Shown one piece after another: positions 8,536-16,576 of a DNA stretch of 64,000 bases; positions within the stretch are counted from its first letter, which is position 1; each line of letters opens with the position of its first letter. The notes below the pieces were generated by a model. That model did not search any database. It was given only the letters and a program-made list of their open reading frames with translations, and was not told where the DNA came from. The stretch is from Campylobacter concisus (GTDB lineage: Bacteria > Campylobacterota > Campylobacteria > Campylobacterales > Campylobacteraceae), in assembly GCF_003049085.1 (NCBI RefSeq), contig NZ_PIQX01000002.1, positions 1-64,000 on the forward strand, read 5' to 3'. The position numbers and the translations under genes were made by a program.

Positions 8536-10185
8536 ATGGGTATTAATTTAAAATCACAAAATATTAAAATCTATGCCATCATCTTGCTTGCTAGCCTTTT
8601 TGTAATACTTCTTGGGCTAAATATTTACAGCAATGCAAAAGAGAAAATCATAGAGCTATCTGATAAAAATAACATAGCAGTTAGCAAAAATATCGTAAAT
8701 AACTTTCAAATTTGGCTTGATGAGCGTATAAATTCACTCATTCGTGCGTCAAAATTTATACAAAATGCAGACATTGTAGATGACGATGAAAAGATAGCTA
8801 GCTTTATAAAGCTCTTTAAACAAAACGCAAAAGAATTTGATCTAATGCAGCTTTTAAGGGATGATGGAGAAATTTTTGTAGATGGAGAGAAAATTTTAGA
8901 AGAAGTTATGCCAAAAAGTGAAAGAGCAGGGCTTATCTGGTATGTGGAGACAAAAAATACAAATGCCCCAAGCGTAAATTTCATGCAAAAACATAAAATT
9001 TTAAAAGGCTCAACTCTAAATTTATGCGTTCCAGTCACAAAACAAGCGGAATTTAAAGCAGCACTTTGTGGCGTCGTGCGTATAGAAAATATCTTTAACA
9101 GCATTAAAAATTTTAGCCTTGCGCCAAATTCTTACTCATTTTTAGTGACTCATAGCGGTGAAATTTTAACATCGATACCTGATCTTGCTTTAAAAAAAGA
9201 GATCGAGGAGAAATTTAAAGAGTTGTTTTTAAAAGATGAAGACATTACAAGCTTAAAAATAGGACAAAATTTAATCCAAGTAGCTGAGATACCAACGATA
9301 AATTGGTTTATAGGAGCTGGCACAAATAATGAAGAGGAAATTTCAGCTTTAACAAAAGAAGCTTTAAAAAATGCTCTAAGCTTGCTCTTTGCCTTCGTTG
9401 CGCTTACATTTTTAGCAAATATTCTTCATAATTTTATGTATAACAAGATAAAAAAGATACAAGATGAGTATGAGACATTGCTAACTCATAGAGCCAAAAT
9501 GAGTGAGGCTGGCGAGCTAATAAGTGGTATCAATCATCAATTCATTCAGCCAGTAAATTCGCTAAAACTAATGCTAAGCTCGTGCATAATGTTAAAAAAA
9601 GAAGGTAAATTAAGCGATGAGGAACTAATAAATTTACTTAAAAAAGGGCAAAGCTCGGTCAAACTTCTTTCAAGTACTATTGAAATTTTTAGAAATTTTT
9701 ACAAAAGCGCTGAAAACGTGAGCGAATTTGAGGTACAAACAAGCGTTAAAAATCTAATAACTCTCATGCACACAGAGCTAAGCCGTGCAAATGTTAGTGT
9801 AAAATTTAGTGGTTTTAATGAACAAAAAGTTTGTCAGATAGAAAATATAATCCAACAAATTTTACTAATCCTAATACATAACGCAAAAGACTCACTTGTC
9901 GAAAGCTACAAAGATGAGCCACTAAAACGTATCATCGAAATAAAATTTAGAAGCTTTGAAGATAAGTGCTACATCGGAGTTTATGACAATGGAAATGGCG
10001 TAAGCGAGCAAATGAGTGAGAAAATTTTTACTTGGCTAAATACCACCAAAAAGCAAGGAAATGGCATAGGACTTTATTTTGCTAAAAAGCTAGCGCAGGA
10101 AAAGCTAAATGGTGACGTAAGACTCGTAAATAACGTAAGGCCAACGGTATTTGAACTAAGTTTTGATATAAATTTAAAGGACTAA
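8536..10185 (+). CDS. Membrane sensor histidine kinase
   Basis: The 549 residues show a transmembrane helix at about 12-31, a periplasmic sensor region of about 245 residues (probably a Cache-like fold, judged from size and layout only), a second helix at about 277-298, and a cytoplasmic kinase core. The phosphoacceptor is probably H334 in GINHQFIQPVNSL. The ATP-binding domain has the N box (LILIHNAKDSL), the G1 box (VYDNGNGVS) and the G2 box (GNGIGLYFAK). The response regulator gene starts one base after the stop, so the two form one system. The signal is unknown; the RTX retention-module gene lies immediately downstream of the pair. Confidence 0.9.
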   Translation: MGINLKSQNIKIYAIILLASLFVILLGLNIYSNAKEKIIELSDKNNIAVSKNIVNNFQIWLDERINSLIRASKFIQNADIVDDDEKIASFIKLFKQNAKEFDLMQLLRDDGEIFVDGEKILEEVMPKSERAGLIWYVETKNTNAPSVNFMQKHKILKGSTLNLCVPVTKQAEFKAALCGVVRIENIFNSIKNFSLAPNSYSFLVTHSGEILTSIPDLALKKEIEEKFKELFLKDEDITSLKIGQNLIQVAEIPTINWFIGAGTNNEEEISALTKEALKNALSLLFAFVALTFLANILHNFMYNKIKKIQDEYETLLTHRAKMSEAGELISGINHQFIQPVNSLKLMLSSCIMLKKEGKLSDEELINLLKKGQSSVKLLSSTIEIFRNFYKSAENVSEFEVQTSVKNLITLMHTELSRANVSVKFSGFNEQKVCQIENIIQQILLILIHNAKDSLVESYKDEPLKRIIEIKFRSFEDKCYIGVYDNGNGVSEQMSEKIFTWLNTTKKQGNGIGLYFAKKLAQEKLNGDVRLVNNVRPTVFELSFDINLKD

Positions 10186-10186
10186 A

Positions 10187-10867
10187 ATGCAAGAAGTCTT
10201 AGAAATTTTAAAAAAGACATCCGTCTTGGTAGTCGAAGATGACAATATGGCAAGAGAGCTTATTATTAGCGGACTTAAACCTTATTGCGAACAGGTAATT
10301 GGTGCTTGCAATGGACAAGATGGCGTGGAGAAATTTAAAAAGCAAGGTTTTGATATTGTGATGAGCGATATTCACATGCCAGTGCTTAATGGCTTTGAGA
10401 TGATGAATGAGATGAAACGTACAAAGCCGCACCAAAAATTTATCGTCTTTACCTCTTATGATAGCGATGAAAATTTGATAAAAAGCATGGAGGAAGGGGC
10501 GATGCTCTTTTTAAAAAAGCCTATTGATATGAAGGATCTTAGAGCAATGCTTATTAGTTTAAGTTTTGAACGAGATGAAAAGCTAGTTTATTTAAGCGAT
10601 GAGGTGAGTATAAATTTAAAAAGAGAGAAAATTTATAAAAACGGCATTGAAATTTATCTTAGCTTTTTACAAAATAAGATATTTTGGCTCTTTGCTTATA
10701 ATCTAAATAAGCTAGTTACTTATGAGATGATAGAAGAATTTGTCTATGAAAGCGATGTTAGCAAGGCAGCTATCCAAAATGTAATACTTCGTCTAAAGCG
10801 TGAGCTTGGTGTGAAATTTAAAAATATCAGTGAGAGTGGATATATTTTAATCACAAAATCTGAATGA
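10187..10867 (+). CDS. Response regulator, receiver plus winged-helix output
   Basis: Residues 10-125 form a receiver domain with the acidic pocket VVEDDN (residues 15-20), the phosphorylation site D61 in VMSDIHMP, a threonine/serine at VFTSYDS and the conserved lysine in LFLKKPID. Residues about 130-226 resemble an OmpR-type winged helix: a strand region (LKREKIYKNG), then helices ending in LRLKRELGVKFKNI and the wing SGYILITK. It is the partner of the preceding kinase (one-base gap). No palindromic target was identified; the nearest candidate target is the retention-module gene 90 bases downstream. Confidence 0.88.
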   Translation: MQEVLEILKKTSVLVVEDDNMARELIISGLKPYCEQVIGACNGQDGVEKFKKQGFDIVMSDIHMPVLNGFEMMNEMKRTKPHQKFIVFTSYDSDENLIKSMEEGAMLFLKKPIDMKDLRAMLISLSFERDEKLVYLSDEVSINLKREKIYKNGIEIYLSFLQNKIFWLFAYNLNKLVTYEMIEEFVYESDVSKAAIQNVILRLKRELGVKFKNISESGYILITKSE

Positions 10868-10957
10868 TTTGGAATTATCGCCACCTTGTACCATAGTACA
10901 ATATACAAAAGTAATTAAATATACTAAAATACCGACAAGTAAAAATAAGGAATAAAG

Positions 10958-11527
10958 ATGGCAGCAGTAGCTGGTATAGTTAAAAGCGTTTCATCTGATG
11001 TTATAGCGATAGACCAAAATGATCATGTAAGAGTTTTAGACGTAAATGATAAAGTATATATCGGAGAGGCTATAAAGGGCGAGAGTGAAAGCTCAAGTAT
11101 TACAATCACTGCGAATGATGGACAAGATATATCAATAAACGGATACGATACTCTTTGGCTAGATAGTAGCGTAGTAAGCGATGATATTGGTGAGTCTAGC
11201 ATAGATACTGACGCATTGTTTAAAGCACTTCTTGGCAATGATTATGTATCTATTTTAGATCATATAAATGAAAAAGTAGATGATATCCTTAGCGCAACCA
11301 ATTTAGAGCAAGAAGAGCTAAGTGATGAGGCTAGCGTAAATATTAGTTTTAATGAAATAGATCCAAATTTAGCAAATGAGCATGGATTAAGAGAAGATGA
11401 TCTTTTGACTAAAATAAACGAACATAAAGAGAGCGATAAGCAGATAGATCCTAGCTTTGAGCATACAAATCTTAATGCAACTACGATATATATAGATATC
11501 GATAACGACTTAAATAAACTTTCATAA
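10958..11527 (+). CDS. Stand-alone retention-module protein (LapA-like N-terminus)
   Basis: The 189-residue acidic protein starts with the fold seen at the N-terminus of giant type I secreted adhesins such as LapA: AGIVKSVSSDVIAIDQ, then VRVLDVNDKVYIGEAI, then a segment resembling the strand that follows (SITITANDGQDISINGYD) and LWLDSSV. In those adhesins this module plugs the outer-membrane secretin and keeps the protein on the surface. Here it is followed by only about 110 residues of low-complexity acidic sequence with no repeats and no RTX C-terminus, and the stop codon is followed at once by a strong terminator. It may be a short independent protein, or the surviving head of a once larger adhesin. 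The module assignment is by recalled pattern; function is inference. Confidence 0.6.
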   Translation: MAAVAGIVKSVSSDVIAIDQNDHVRVLDVNDKVYIGEAIKGESESSSITITANDGQDISINGYDTLWLDSSVVSDDIGESSIDTDALFKALLGNDYVSILDHINEKVDDILSATNLEQEELSDEASVNISFNEIDPNLANEHGLREDDLLTKINEHKESDKQIDPSFEHTNLNATTIYIDIDNDLNKLS

Positions 11528-11560
11528 ATTTGAGCTTTTTGCTCAAATTTCTTCTGTTTT
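11526..11560 (+). terminator. Terminator of the retention-module gene
   Basis: A perfect 10-bp stem (AAATTTGAGC / GCTCAAATTT) with a five-T loop overlaps the stop codon and is followed by CTTCTGTTTT. Confidence 0.8.
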
Positions 11561-11588
11561 AGAAAACTCAAATTTATCTAATATCCTC

Positions 11589-11594
11589 TATAAT
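11589..11594 (+). promoter_or_regulatory. Probable -10 box for thiD
   Basis: TATAAT lies 25 bases upstream of the thiD start, after the preceding terminator; Campylobacter sigma-70 promoters usually have a strong -10 and a weak -35. Confidence 0.5.
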
Positions 11595-11619
11595 AAGCCA
11601 AAAATTTCAAAGGAAAACG

Positions 11620-12354
11620 ATGAAAAAAATTCTAATCATCGCAGGCTCTTGCAATAGTGGCACAGCTGGGCTTCAAGCAGATATAAAAACATGTGCTAGG
11701 CTTAATTGTTATAGTGCAACAGCGGTAACTTCTTTGGTCGCTGAGACTACGGACGCTGTAAAGAGTGTAGTTTGCTTAGAGCCTAGTTTTGTCAAAGATC
11801 AGCTAAATACGCTTGCGGAAGAATTTAGCTTTGATGCGATTAAGATAGGCATGTTATTTAGTGAGGAGATCATGGAGGTGGTGCGTGAGTTTTTACTAAC
11901 TCAAAACACCAAAGTAGTGCTTGATCCAGTTTGTGTCTCAAAAAGCGGACACAAGCTTATAAAAGATAGTGCGGTGGCAAAACTAAAAGAGCTAATGAGC
12001 TTAGCAACGGTAACTACTCCAAATTTAGATGAGGCAAATGTGCTTTTTGGTGATGATTATAAAGATTTGCCTTGTGATGTTATCGTAAAGAAACATATCA
12101 GCGAAGATAGTAGTATAGACACACTTTATAAAAAAGATGGCTCACTAAGAAATTTTAAAACTCCACTTGTTAATCCGCTTGTAATGAGTGGAACCGGTTG
12201 TAGTTTCTCAACTGCACTTGCTTGCTTTTTAGCAAAGGGCAAGAGCTTAGAGGAGTCTATACAACTTTCAAAAGAGTATATTTGCTCTATCATAAAAGAG
12301 AGCATCGATACAAAACTTGGCAAAAATCGCCTACTTTGGCATGGAGCGAAGTAA
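11620..12354 (+). CDS. thiD: Hydroxymethylpyrimidine/phosphomethylpyrimidine kinase
   Basis: ThiD phosphorylates hydroxymethylpyrimidine twice to the diphosphate used in thiamine synthesis. The 244 residues follow the ribokinase-like fold: the N-terminal substrate motif (AGSCNSGTAGLQADIKT), the conserved IKIGML, the DPVCVSKSGHKL segment, TTPNLDEANVLFG, and the anion-hole/catalytic motif GTGCSFSTALACFLAKGKS. Family members usually have about 260 residues, so it is slightly short. The second residue group reads GSCNSGTA instead of the common GSDSSGGA, a local variation. No other thiamine genes are next to it. A ribosome site AAAGGA precedes the ATG. Confidence 0.88.
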   Translation: MKKILIIAGSCNSGTAGLQADIKTCARLNCYSATAVTSLVAETTDAVKSVVCLEPSFVKDQLNTLAEEFSFDAIKIGMLFSEEIMEVVREFLLTQNTKVVLDPVCVSKSGHKLIKDSAVAKLKELMSLATVTTPNLDEANVLFGDDYKDLPCDVIVKKHISEDSSIDTLYKKDGSLRNFKTPLVNPLVMSGTGCSFSTALACFLAKGKSLEESIQLSKEYICSIIKESIDTKLGKNRLLWHGAK

Positions 12355-12357
12355 AAT

Positions 12358-12780
12358 TTATCCCTCTGATCTTTGCACGGCAGCTGATTGAGTGATGATG
12401 TCGTGCAGATTTAGTTTGTCTTTTCTAAAAAAACAAAGGCAAAGTCCAAGTATGCTAAAGCCAGCAAAGGCAAAGCAAATTTGGCGCAAGATGGTGTGAA
12501 AAAAGCTTAGTTTTCTACCGGTTTTTAGGTTTATTAGATAAATTTCTTGTGCTTTGTAGCCTGGAGTTTGTGCTTTTATGCTAAAAAAAAGGCACATTAT
12601 AAGTGAGATCAAGCTATTTGCACTAAAAATAGCAATTTGGTTATGCAAAAATGCCTCTTTGCCATCAAGCACAAGATATGTTGTCGCATAAAATATCGGC
12701 ATACCGATGATAAAAAGATCGATAACGAAGGCCTTTGCTCTAGCCCAAATAGGTGCGATTTTTGCCTTTTGCTTTGCCAA
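12358..12780 (-). CDS. RDD family membrane protein
   Basis: A 140-residue membrane protein with the RDD signature near the start (WARAKAFVIDLFIIGMP), further hydrophobic helices around 45-65 and 105-122, and the conserved loop KAQTPGYKAQEIYLIN. It begins with TTG one base after the stop of the 85-residue gene upstream, and ends three bases from the convergent thiD stop. The family's function is poorly defined; some members affect ion transport. It belongs to the purM transcript by spacing. Confidence 0.8.
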   Translation of the reverse strand: MAKQKAKIAPIWARAKAFVIDLFIIGMPIFYATTYLVLDGKEAFLHNQIAIFSANSLISLIMCLFFSIKAQTPGYKAQEIYLINLKTGRKLSFFHTILRQICFAFAGFSILGLCLCFFRKDKLNLHDIITQSAAVQRSEG

Positions 12781-12781
12781 G

Positions 12782-13039
12782 TCAATTTCCTGTATTTATG
12801 TAGATACGGCTAAATTTCTCCCAGTCATATAGATAGACTAGGTTGTCGCTCTCGCCGCTATCATGCGTGACGCAGAGCATAGTAGAGGCACGTGAGACCT
12901 TGCACCAGTGACTATAGAGATCAAGTTTTTTGATATCGCTTTCTAGTACACCAAAACAGCCTATATACTCATAAATGCTAAGATCAAAAAAACTCTTATT
13001 TTCGGTCCTTAGCAAGCGTTTTTTGCTATTTTCTTGCAT
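12782..13039 (-). CDS. Small conserved-type hypothetical protein in the purM operon
   Basis: The 85-residue protein is not recognised. It has no signal peptide or membrane segment. Its start codon overlaps the purM stop by one base (TAATG) and the RDD gene follows by one base, so it is translationally coupled within the operon, which supports it being real. The tail DNLVYLYDWEKFSRIYINTG is rich in aromatic residues. Confidence 0.65.
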   Translation of the reverse strand: MQENSKKRLLRTENKSFFDLSIYEYIGCFGVLESDIKKLDLYSHWCKVSRASTMLCVTHDSGESDNLVYLYDWEKFSRIYINTGN

Positions 13040-14022
13040 TAAACTAGCTCTACGCCTTTACCATTTACTACTTCACCGATCACGTAGCCATCGCTATTTG
13101 CTAGGACAGCATCAACATTTTCTTTTGGTACAACCAATATCATGCCAACGCCCATGTTAAAGGCTCTCATCATCTCGCTATCTTCTACTTTTTGAGCGAT
13201 GATTTTAAAAATTTCAGGCGTTTTTATAACGCTTTTTTGTACTTTTGCACCAAGTCCAGCAGGGAAGACGCGAGGCAAGTTTTCAACTATGCCACCACCT
13301 GTTATATGCGCCATTGCCGTAATCTTATCTTTTAATCTTAAAAAGTCGCTCACGTAAATTCTAGTTGGCTCAAGAAGTACGTCGATGAGCTTTTTATCGC
13401 CTACTTTTTCATCAAATTTTAGTCCAAGCTCGCTTACCACTTTTCTTGCAAGAGAGAAGCCATTTGAGTGTAGACCACTACTTGGAAGCGCGACTAAAAC
13501 GTCACCAGATTTTACAAATTTGCTTCTGTCGATCTCATCAGCCTCGGCAATACCAACGGCAAATCCAGCAAGGTCAAAGTCGCCTTTTTCATACATCGAT
13601 GGCATCTCGGCTGTCTCACCGCCGATCAGCGCGCACTGAGCCTTTTTGCAACCATTTGCGATGCTTTTTACTACCTCTTTGGCGCTCTCTATCTCAAGCT
13701 TTGCAGTCGCGTAGTAGTCTAGGAAAAAGAGCGGTGTGGCGAAGTTGCAGATGAGGTCATTTACGCACATTGCGACTAGATCTTCGCCAACGCCGTCAAA
13801 TTTCTTAGCGTCGATAGCTAGGCGAAGCTTTGTGCCAACGCCATCAGTCGCTCCCAAAATAGCTGGATTTTTATATCCGCTTGGTAGTCTGACCGCTCCT
13901 GAAAATGACCCAATGCCACCTATAACGTTTGGTGTTTGTGTAGATTTTACGAAAGGCTTTATCGCCTCAACAAAGCTATTTCCAGCATCTATATCCACTC
14001 CAGCATCTTTATAGCTTATCAT
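13039..14022 (-). CDS. purM: Phosphoribosylformylglycinamidine cyclo-ligase (AIR synthetase)
   Basis: PurM closes the imidazole ring of purines, turning FGAM into AIR with ATP. The 327 residues carry the expected motifs: SYKDAGVDIDAGN at the N-terminus, GATDGVGTKLRLA, DLVAMCVNDLI, GGETAEMPSMY, ALPSSGLHSNGFSL and HITGGGIVENLPRVFP. Length is close to, and slightly shorter than, the usual 340-350 residues. It heads a three-gene run (purM, an 85-residue protein, an RDD protein). The coaE gene diverges from it, with only about 80 bases between their start codons. Confidence 0.96.
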   Translation of the reverse strand: MISYKDAGVDIDAGNSFVEAIKPFVKSTQTPNVIGGIGSFSGAVRLPSGYKNPAILGATDGVGTKLRLAIDAKKFDGVGEDLVAMCVNDLICNFATPLFFLDYYATAKLEIESAKEVVKSIANGCKKAQCALIGGETAEMPSMYEKGDFDLAGFAVGIAEADEIDRSKFVKSGDVLVALPSSGLHSNGFSLARKVVSELGLKFDEKVGDKKLIDVLLEPTRIYVSDFLRLKDKITAMAHITGGGIVENLPRVFPAGLGAKVQKSVIKTPEIFKIIAQKVEDSEMMRAFNMGVGMILVVPKENVDAVLANSDGYVIGEVVNGKGVELV

Positions 14023-14102
14023 CTTTGCCCTTTTTTGTAATTTTCTAAAACTTTAGCCAAAAGTTGCTAAAATTGTCATCAATTTTCAAAAATGGAGTGA
14101 GT

Positions 14103-14699
14103 TTGCAGAAATTTCCAAACGCTTATGTCATTACAGGCTCTATTGCTAGCGGTAAAAGTACGGCTATAAATTTACTAAAAGAACGAGGCTTTAGCGTGAT
14201 TGATGCGGACGTGATCGCTCATGAGCAGCTTGAAATTTGTAAATGTGAGATAGTGGAAGTTTTTAAAGAGCAAATTTTAGACGAAGCTGGCAAGATCGAT
14301 CGGCAAAAACTTGGTGCCATTGTTTTTAATGATCTAAAAAAATTAAAAATTTTAGAGCAAATTTTGCATCCAAAGATAAAGGAAGAAATTCTATCTCGCG
14401 CTACGAAGCTTGAGCGCTTGGGGCAGGTTTATTTTGTCGATATCCCTTTATTTTTTGAAAGAGAGGATCGCTACGCTGAGTTTAAAAATGTAGCCGTGAT
14501 CTACGCACCAAAAGAGCTTTTGCTAAGTCGCCTAATGAACCGAAATGGGCTAAGCTTAAATGAAGCAAAAGCTAGAGTGGAGCTTCAGATGGATATCGAG
14601 CAAAAGCGAAAAAAGGCAAATTTCATCATAGATAACAGTGGCGATAAAGAAAATTTAGAGCAGGAATTAGAGAAATTTCTAAGGCAAATTTGCGGCTGA
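14103..14699 (+). CDS. coaE: Dephospho-CoA kinase
   Basis: CoaE performs the last step of coenzyme A synthesis, phosphorylating the 3' hydroxyl of dephospho-CoA. It has the P-loop (TGSIASGKSTAI), the DADVIAHE motif, VYFVDIPLFFE and the lid region RNGLSLNEAKARVELQ. I choose the TTG at 14103 because GGAG at 14094-14097 sits five bases before it; an upstream TTG at 14064 would add 13 residues without a ribosome site. The resulting protein has 198 residues, typical of the family. The dapF gene follows in the same direction. Confidence 0.92.
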   Translation: MQKFPNAYVITGSIASGKSTAINLLKERGFSVIDADVIAHEQLEICKCEIVEVFKEQILDEAGKIDRQKLGAIVFNDLKKLKILEQILHPKIKEEILSRATKLERLGQVYFVDIPLFFEREDRYAEFKNVAVIYAPKELLLSRLMNRNGLSLNEAKARVELQMDIEQKRKKANFIIDNSGDKENLEQELEKFLRQICG

Positions 14700-14745
14700 G
14701 TTTATATAAATTTGGCAAAAAGTAGAGCAATTTTAAAGGAAAATA

Positions 14746-15489
14746 ATGCAAGTTTCAAAGTACAACGCTAGTGGCAACGATTTTGTCATATTTCATACAT
14801 TTTTGAACAAAGATAGAAGCGAGCTAGCAAGGCAAATTTGTAGCCGAACAAACGGCGTGGGAGCTGATGGACTCATCGTGCTTTTGCCTTACGAAAAGGG
14901 CGTGAAATGGGAGTTTTACAACAGCGATGGAAGCTACGCTGCGATGTGTGGCAACGGCTCGCGTGCGGCTGCTAGATATGCCTATCTAAACGGCCTTGTA
15001 AGTTCAAACGAATTTGCTCTGCTAACTGGCAGTGGCGAGGTGATGGCAAGCGTGAAAGAGGAGTGCGTCGAGGTCGTGCTAACAAGTCCAAAAATTTTAA
15101 GCGAACCGCTAAATGAAAACGGCAAAACTTGGTATTTTTACGATACAGGCGTGCCTCACCTTGTAAATTTCACACAAAATTTAGAGGAATTTGACGTCAA
15201 AGAGTGCAGGGCGCTTCGTCAAAAATACAATGCAAATGTAAATTTAGCCAAATTTGAGGGCGAAGTTTTAAAGGTTAGAACCTACGAAAGGGGCGTAGAG
15301 GACGAGACGCTAGCTTGTGGCACTGGCATGGCGGCTTGCTTTTACGGCGCTACTTTAAATTTAAACGCACCACAAAGCCTAAAAGTCTATCCAAAAAGCG
15401 GTGAAGAGCTTGGCCTTAGACTAGAAAGCGGCAAAATTTTATTTAGCGGAGCGGTGAAACACTGCTTTAATACGAGTATTGAAATTTAG
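14746..15489 (+). CDS. dapF: Diaminopimelate epimerase
   Basis: DapF interconverts LL- and meso-diaminopimelate for lysine and peptidoglycan. Its two catalytic cysteines are in the conserved contexts MCGNGSRAAARYAY (about residue 67) and LACGTGMAACFYGA (about residue 191). The N-terminal KYNASGNDFVIF and the NSDGSYA segment are also typical. Length 247 residues is slightly short of the 270 common in proteobacteria but usual in Campylobacter. It lies 46 bases after coaE and has a ribosome site (AAAGGAAA). Confidence 0.95.
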   Translation: MQVSKYNASGNDFVIFHTFLNKDRSELARQICSRTNGVGADGLIVLLPYEKGVKWEFYNSDGSYAAMCGNGSRAAARYAYLNGLVSSNEFALLTGSGEVMASVKEECVEVVLTSPKILSEPLNENGKTWYFYDTGVPHLVNFTQNLEEFDVKECRALRQKYNANVNLAKFEGEVLKVRTYERGVEDETLACGTGMAACFYGATLNLNAPQSLKVYPKSGEELGLRLESGKILFSGAVKHCFNTSIEI

Positions 15490-15687
15490 CTTTTAAAGCG
15501 AGTTTTATACTTGCTCTTGGCTAGTTTGGCTAGTAATGGTAAGCAAATTTTTCAAATTCATATTACTAAATTTGCACCTAGCTGATGAAGTAAAATTTTT
15601 ATAGTGGCTTTAATTTAAAATTTGAATACAAAATAACTAAGTTAAAATCTCGAAAAATAAATTTTAATAAAAACTTTGAATAGAAAT

Positions 15688-15719
15688 TAAAAAAAAGAAG
15701 ATCTCCGCCGAAGCGGAGA
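15688..15719 (-). terminator. Terminator of rpmI-rplT
   Basis: On the minus strand, just past the rplT stop, CTCCGC and GCGGAG pair around a TTCG tetraloop and are followed by ATCTTC and eight T. This is a classical intrinsic terminator. Confidence 0.92.
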
Positions 15720-15726
15720 AAAGGTA

Positions 15727-16083
15727 TTATTTCAAAGCATCTTTTGCTTGTTTTGCAAGTGCCGCAAATGCCTTCGCGTCATTCATAGCTAGATCAGCTA
15801 AAATTTTTCTATCAAGTTCTATGTTAGCTTTGTTTAAACCGTTGATAAATCTTGAATAGCTAATGTCGTTTAGTCTGCAAGCTGCGTTGATACGAACGAT
15901 CCATAAACGTCTGAAATCGCGTTTTTTCTGGCGTCTGTCGCGGTATGCATAAACTAAACTTCTCTCTAGTTGCTCTTTAGCTTTTCTAAAGTGTTTATGT
16001 CTAGCACTGAAAAAGCCACGTGCTAGCTTTAAAACTTTCTTATGGCGTCTTCTTCTAACTACGCCTGTTTTTACTCTTGCCAT
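15727..16083 (-). CDS. rplT: 50S ribosomal protein L20
   Basis: L20 binds 23S rRNA early in large-subunit assembly and in some bacteria represses its own operon. The 118 residues are highly basic and carry the family hallmarks [16 protein letters not shown] and [19 protein letters not shown] and the C-terminal [17 protein letters not shown]. It follows rpmI after about 100 bases containing three small hairpins. The infC gene, which in many bacteria precedes rpmI-rplT, lies 14 kb away in this window. Confidence 0.97.
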   Translation of the reverse strand: MARVKTGVVRRRRHKKVLKLARGFFSARHKHFRKAKEQLERSLVYAYRDRRQKKRDFRRLWIVRINAACRLNDISYSRFINGLNKANIELDRKILADLAMNDAKAFAALAKQAKDALK

Positions 16084-16094
16084 ATTTATCCTTT

Positions 16095-16160
16095 TACAAA
16101 TTGGCGCTCACAAAGTGAGTCTTGCCCCTAAATTTGGGGGAGTTTGAATGACTTTTTTGT
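16095..16160 (-). promoter_or_regulatory. Three small hairpins between rpmI and rplT
   Basis: Inverted repeats are CTCAC/GTGAG at 16107-16119, CCCC/GGGG around AAATTT at 16125-16140, and TGAC/GTCA around six T at about 16149-16162. In order they could form a folded leader for rplT. L20 autoregulation through mRNA structure is known in other bacteria; its presence here is inference. Confidence 0.35.
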
Positions 16161-16183
16161 CAAAAACTTAAATCTACGCTGCT

Positions 16184-16375
16184 TTATACGCCGAGCATTT
16201 TGCGAACGGCTGAGACGTTTGTGCTATCCACGTAGTGTGGGCCACGAAGGTCTCTCATACGCTTAGTAGGTTTTTTTGTTAAGATGTGGCTTCTGAAAGC
16301 AGAGCCTCTTTTTATCTTATTTTTACCTACTTTAAAGCGCTTAGCAGCACCGCGAACGGTTTTCATCTTTGGCAT
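16184..16375 (-). CDS. rpmI: 50S ribosomal protein L35
   Basis: A 63-residue basic large-subunit protein with the L35 hallmarks [19 protein letters not shown] and [18 protein letters not shown] and the C-terminal KMLGV. It is the first gene of the rpmI-rplT pair and has AAGGA six bases upstream of its start. Confidence 0.97.
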   Translation of the reverse strand: MPKMKTVRGAAKRFKVGKNKIKRGSAFRSHILTKKPTKRMRDLRGPHYVDSTNVSAVRKMLGV

Positions 16376-16419
16376 GCTAATCCTTTTTGAAATTTTATAC
16401 GCAAGTGCGTAAGTTTTGG

Positions 16420-16425
16420 ATTATA
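16420..16425 (-). promoter_or_regulatory. -10 box of the rpmI-rplT promoter
   Basis: TATAAT on the minus strand lies 45 bases upstream of the rpmI start. The leader between them contains the short inverted repeat ACGCA/TGCGT. Confidence 0.6.
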
Positions 16426-16534
16426 GCGAAAAATCCTTTAGAAAATTTAAATTTCACTTAGACAAAATTTGCAATAAATTTACATTGAACTTAAAAAAAA
16501 TTTAAAATTTATAATTAAATTATTAAATTTGGCA

Positions 16535-16540
16535 TATAAT
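16535..16540 (+). promoter_or_regulatory. -10 box of the C69 peptidase promoter
   Basis: TATAAT preceded by T-rich periodic sequence lies 37 bases upstream of the ATG at 16577, in the divergent region shared with rpmI. Confidence 0.6.
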
Positions 16541-16576
16541 CACATATAAGAAATTTATTTCACTAAAGGAGTAAAA

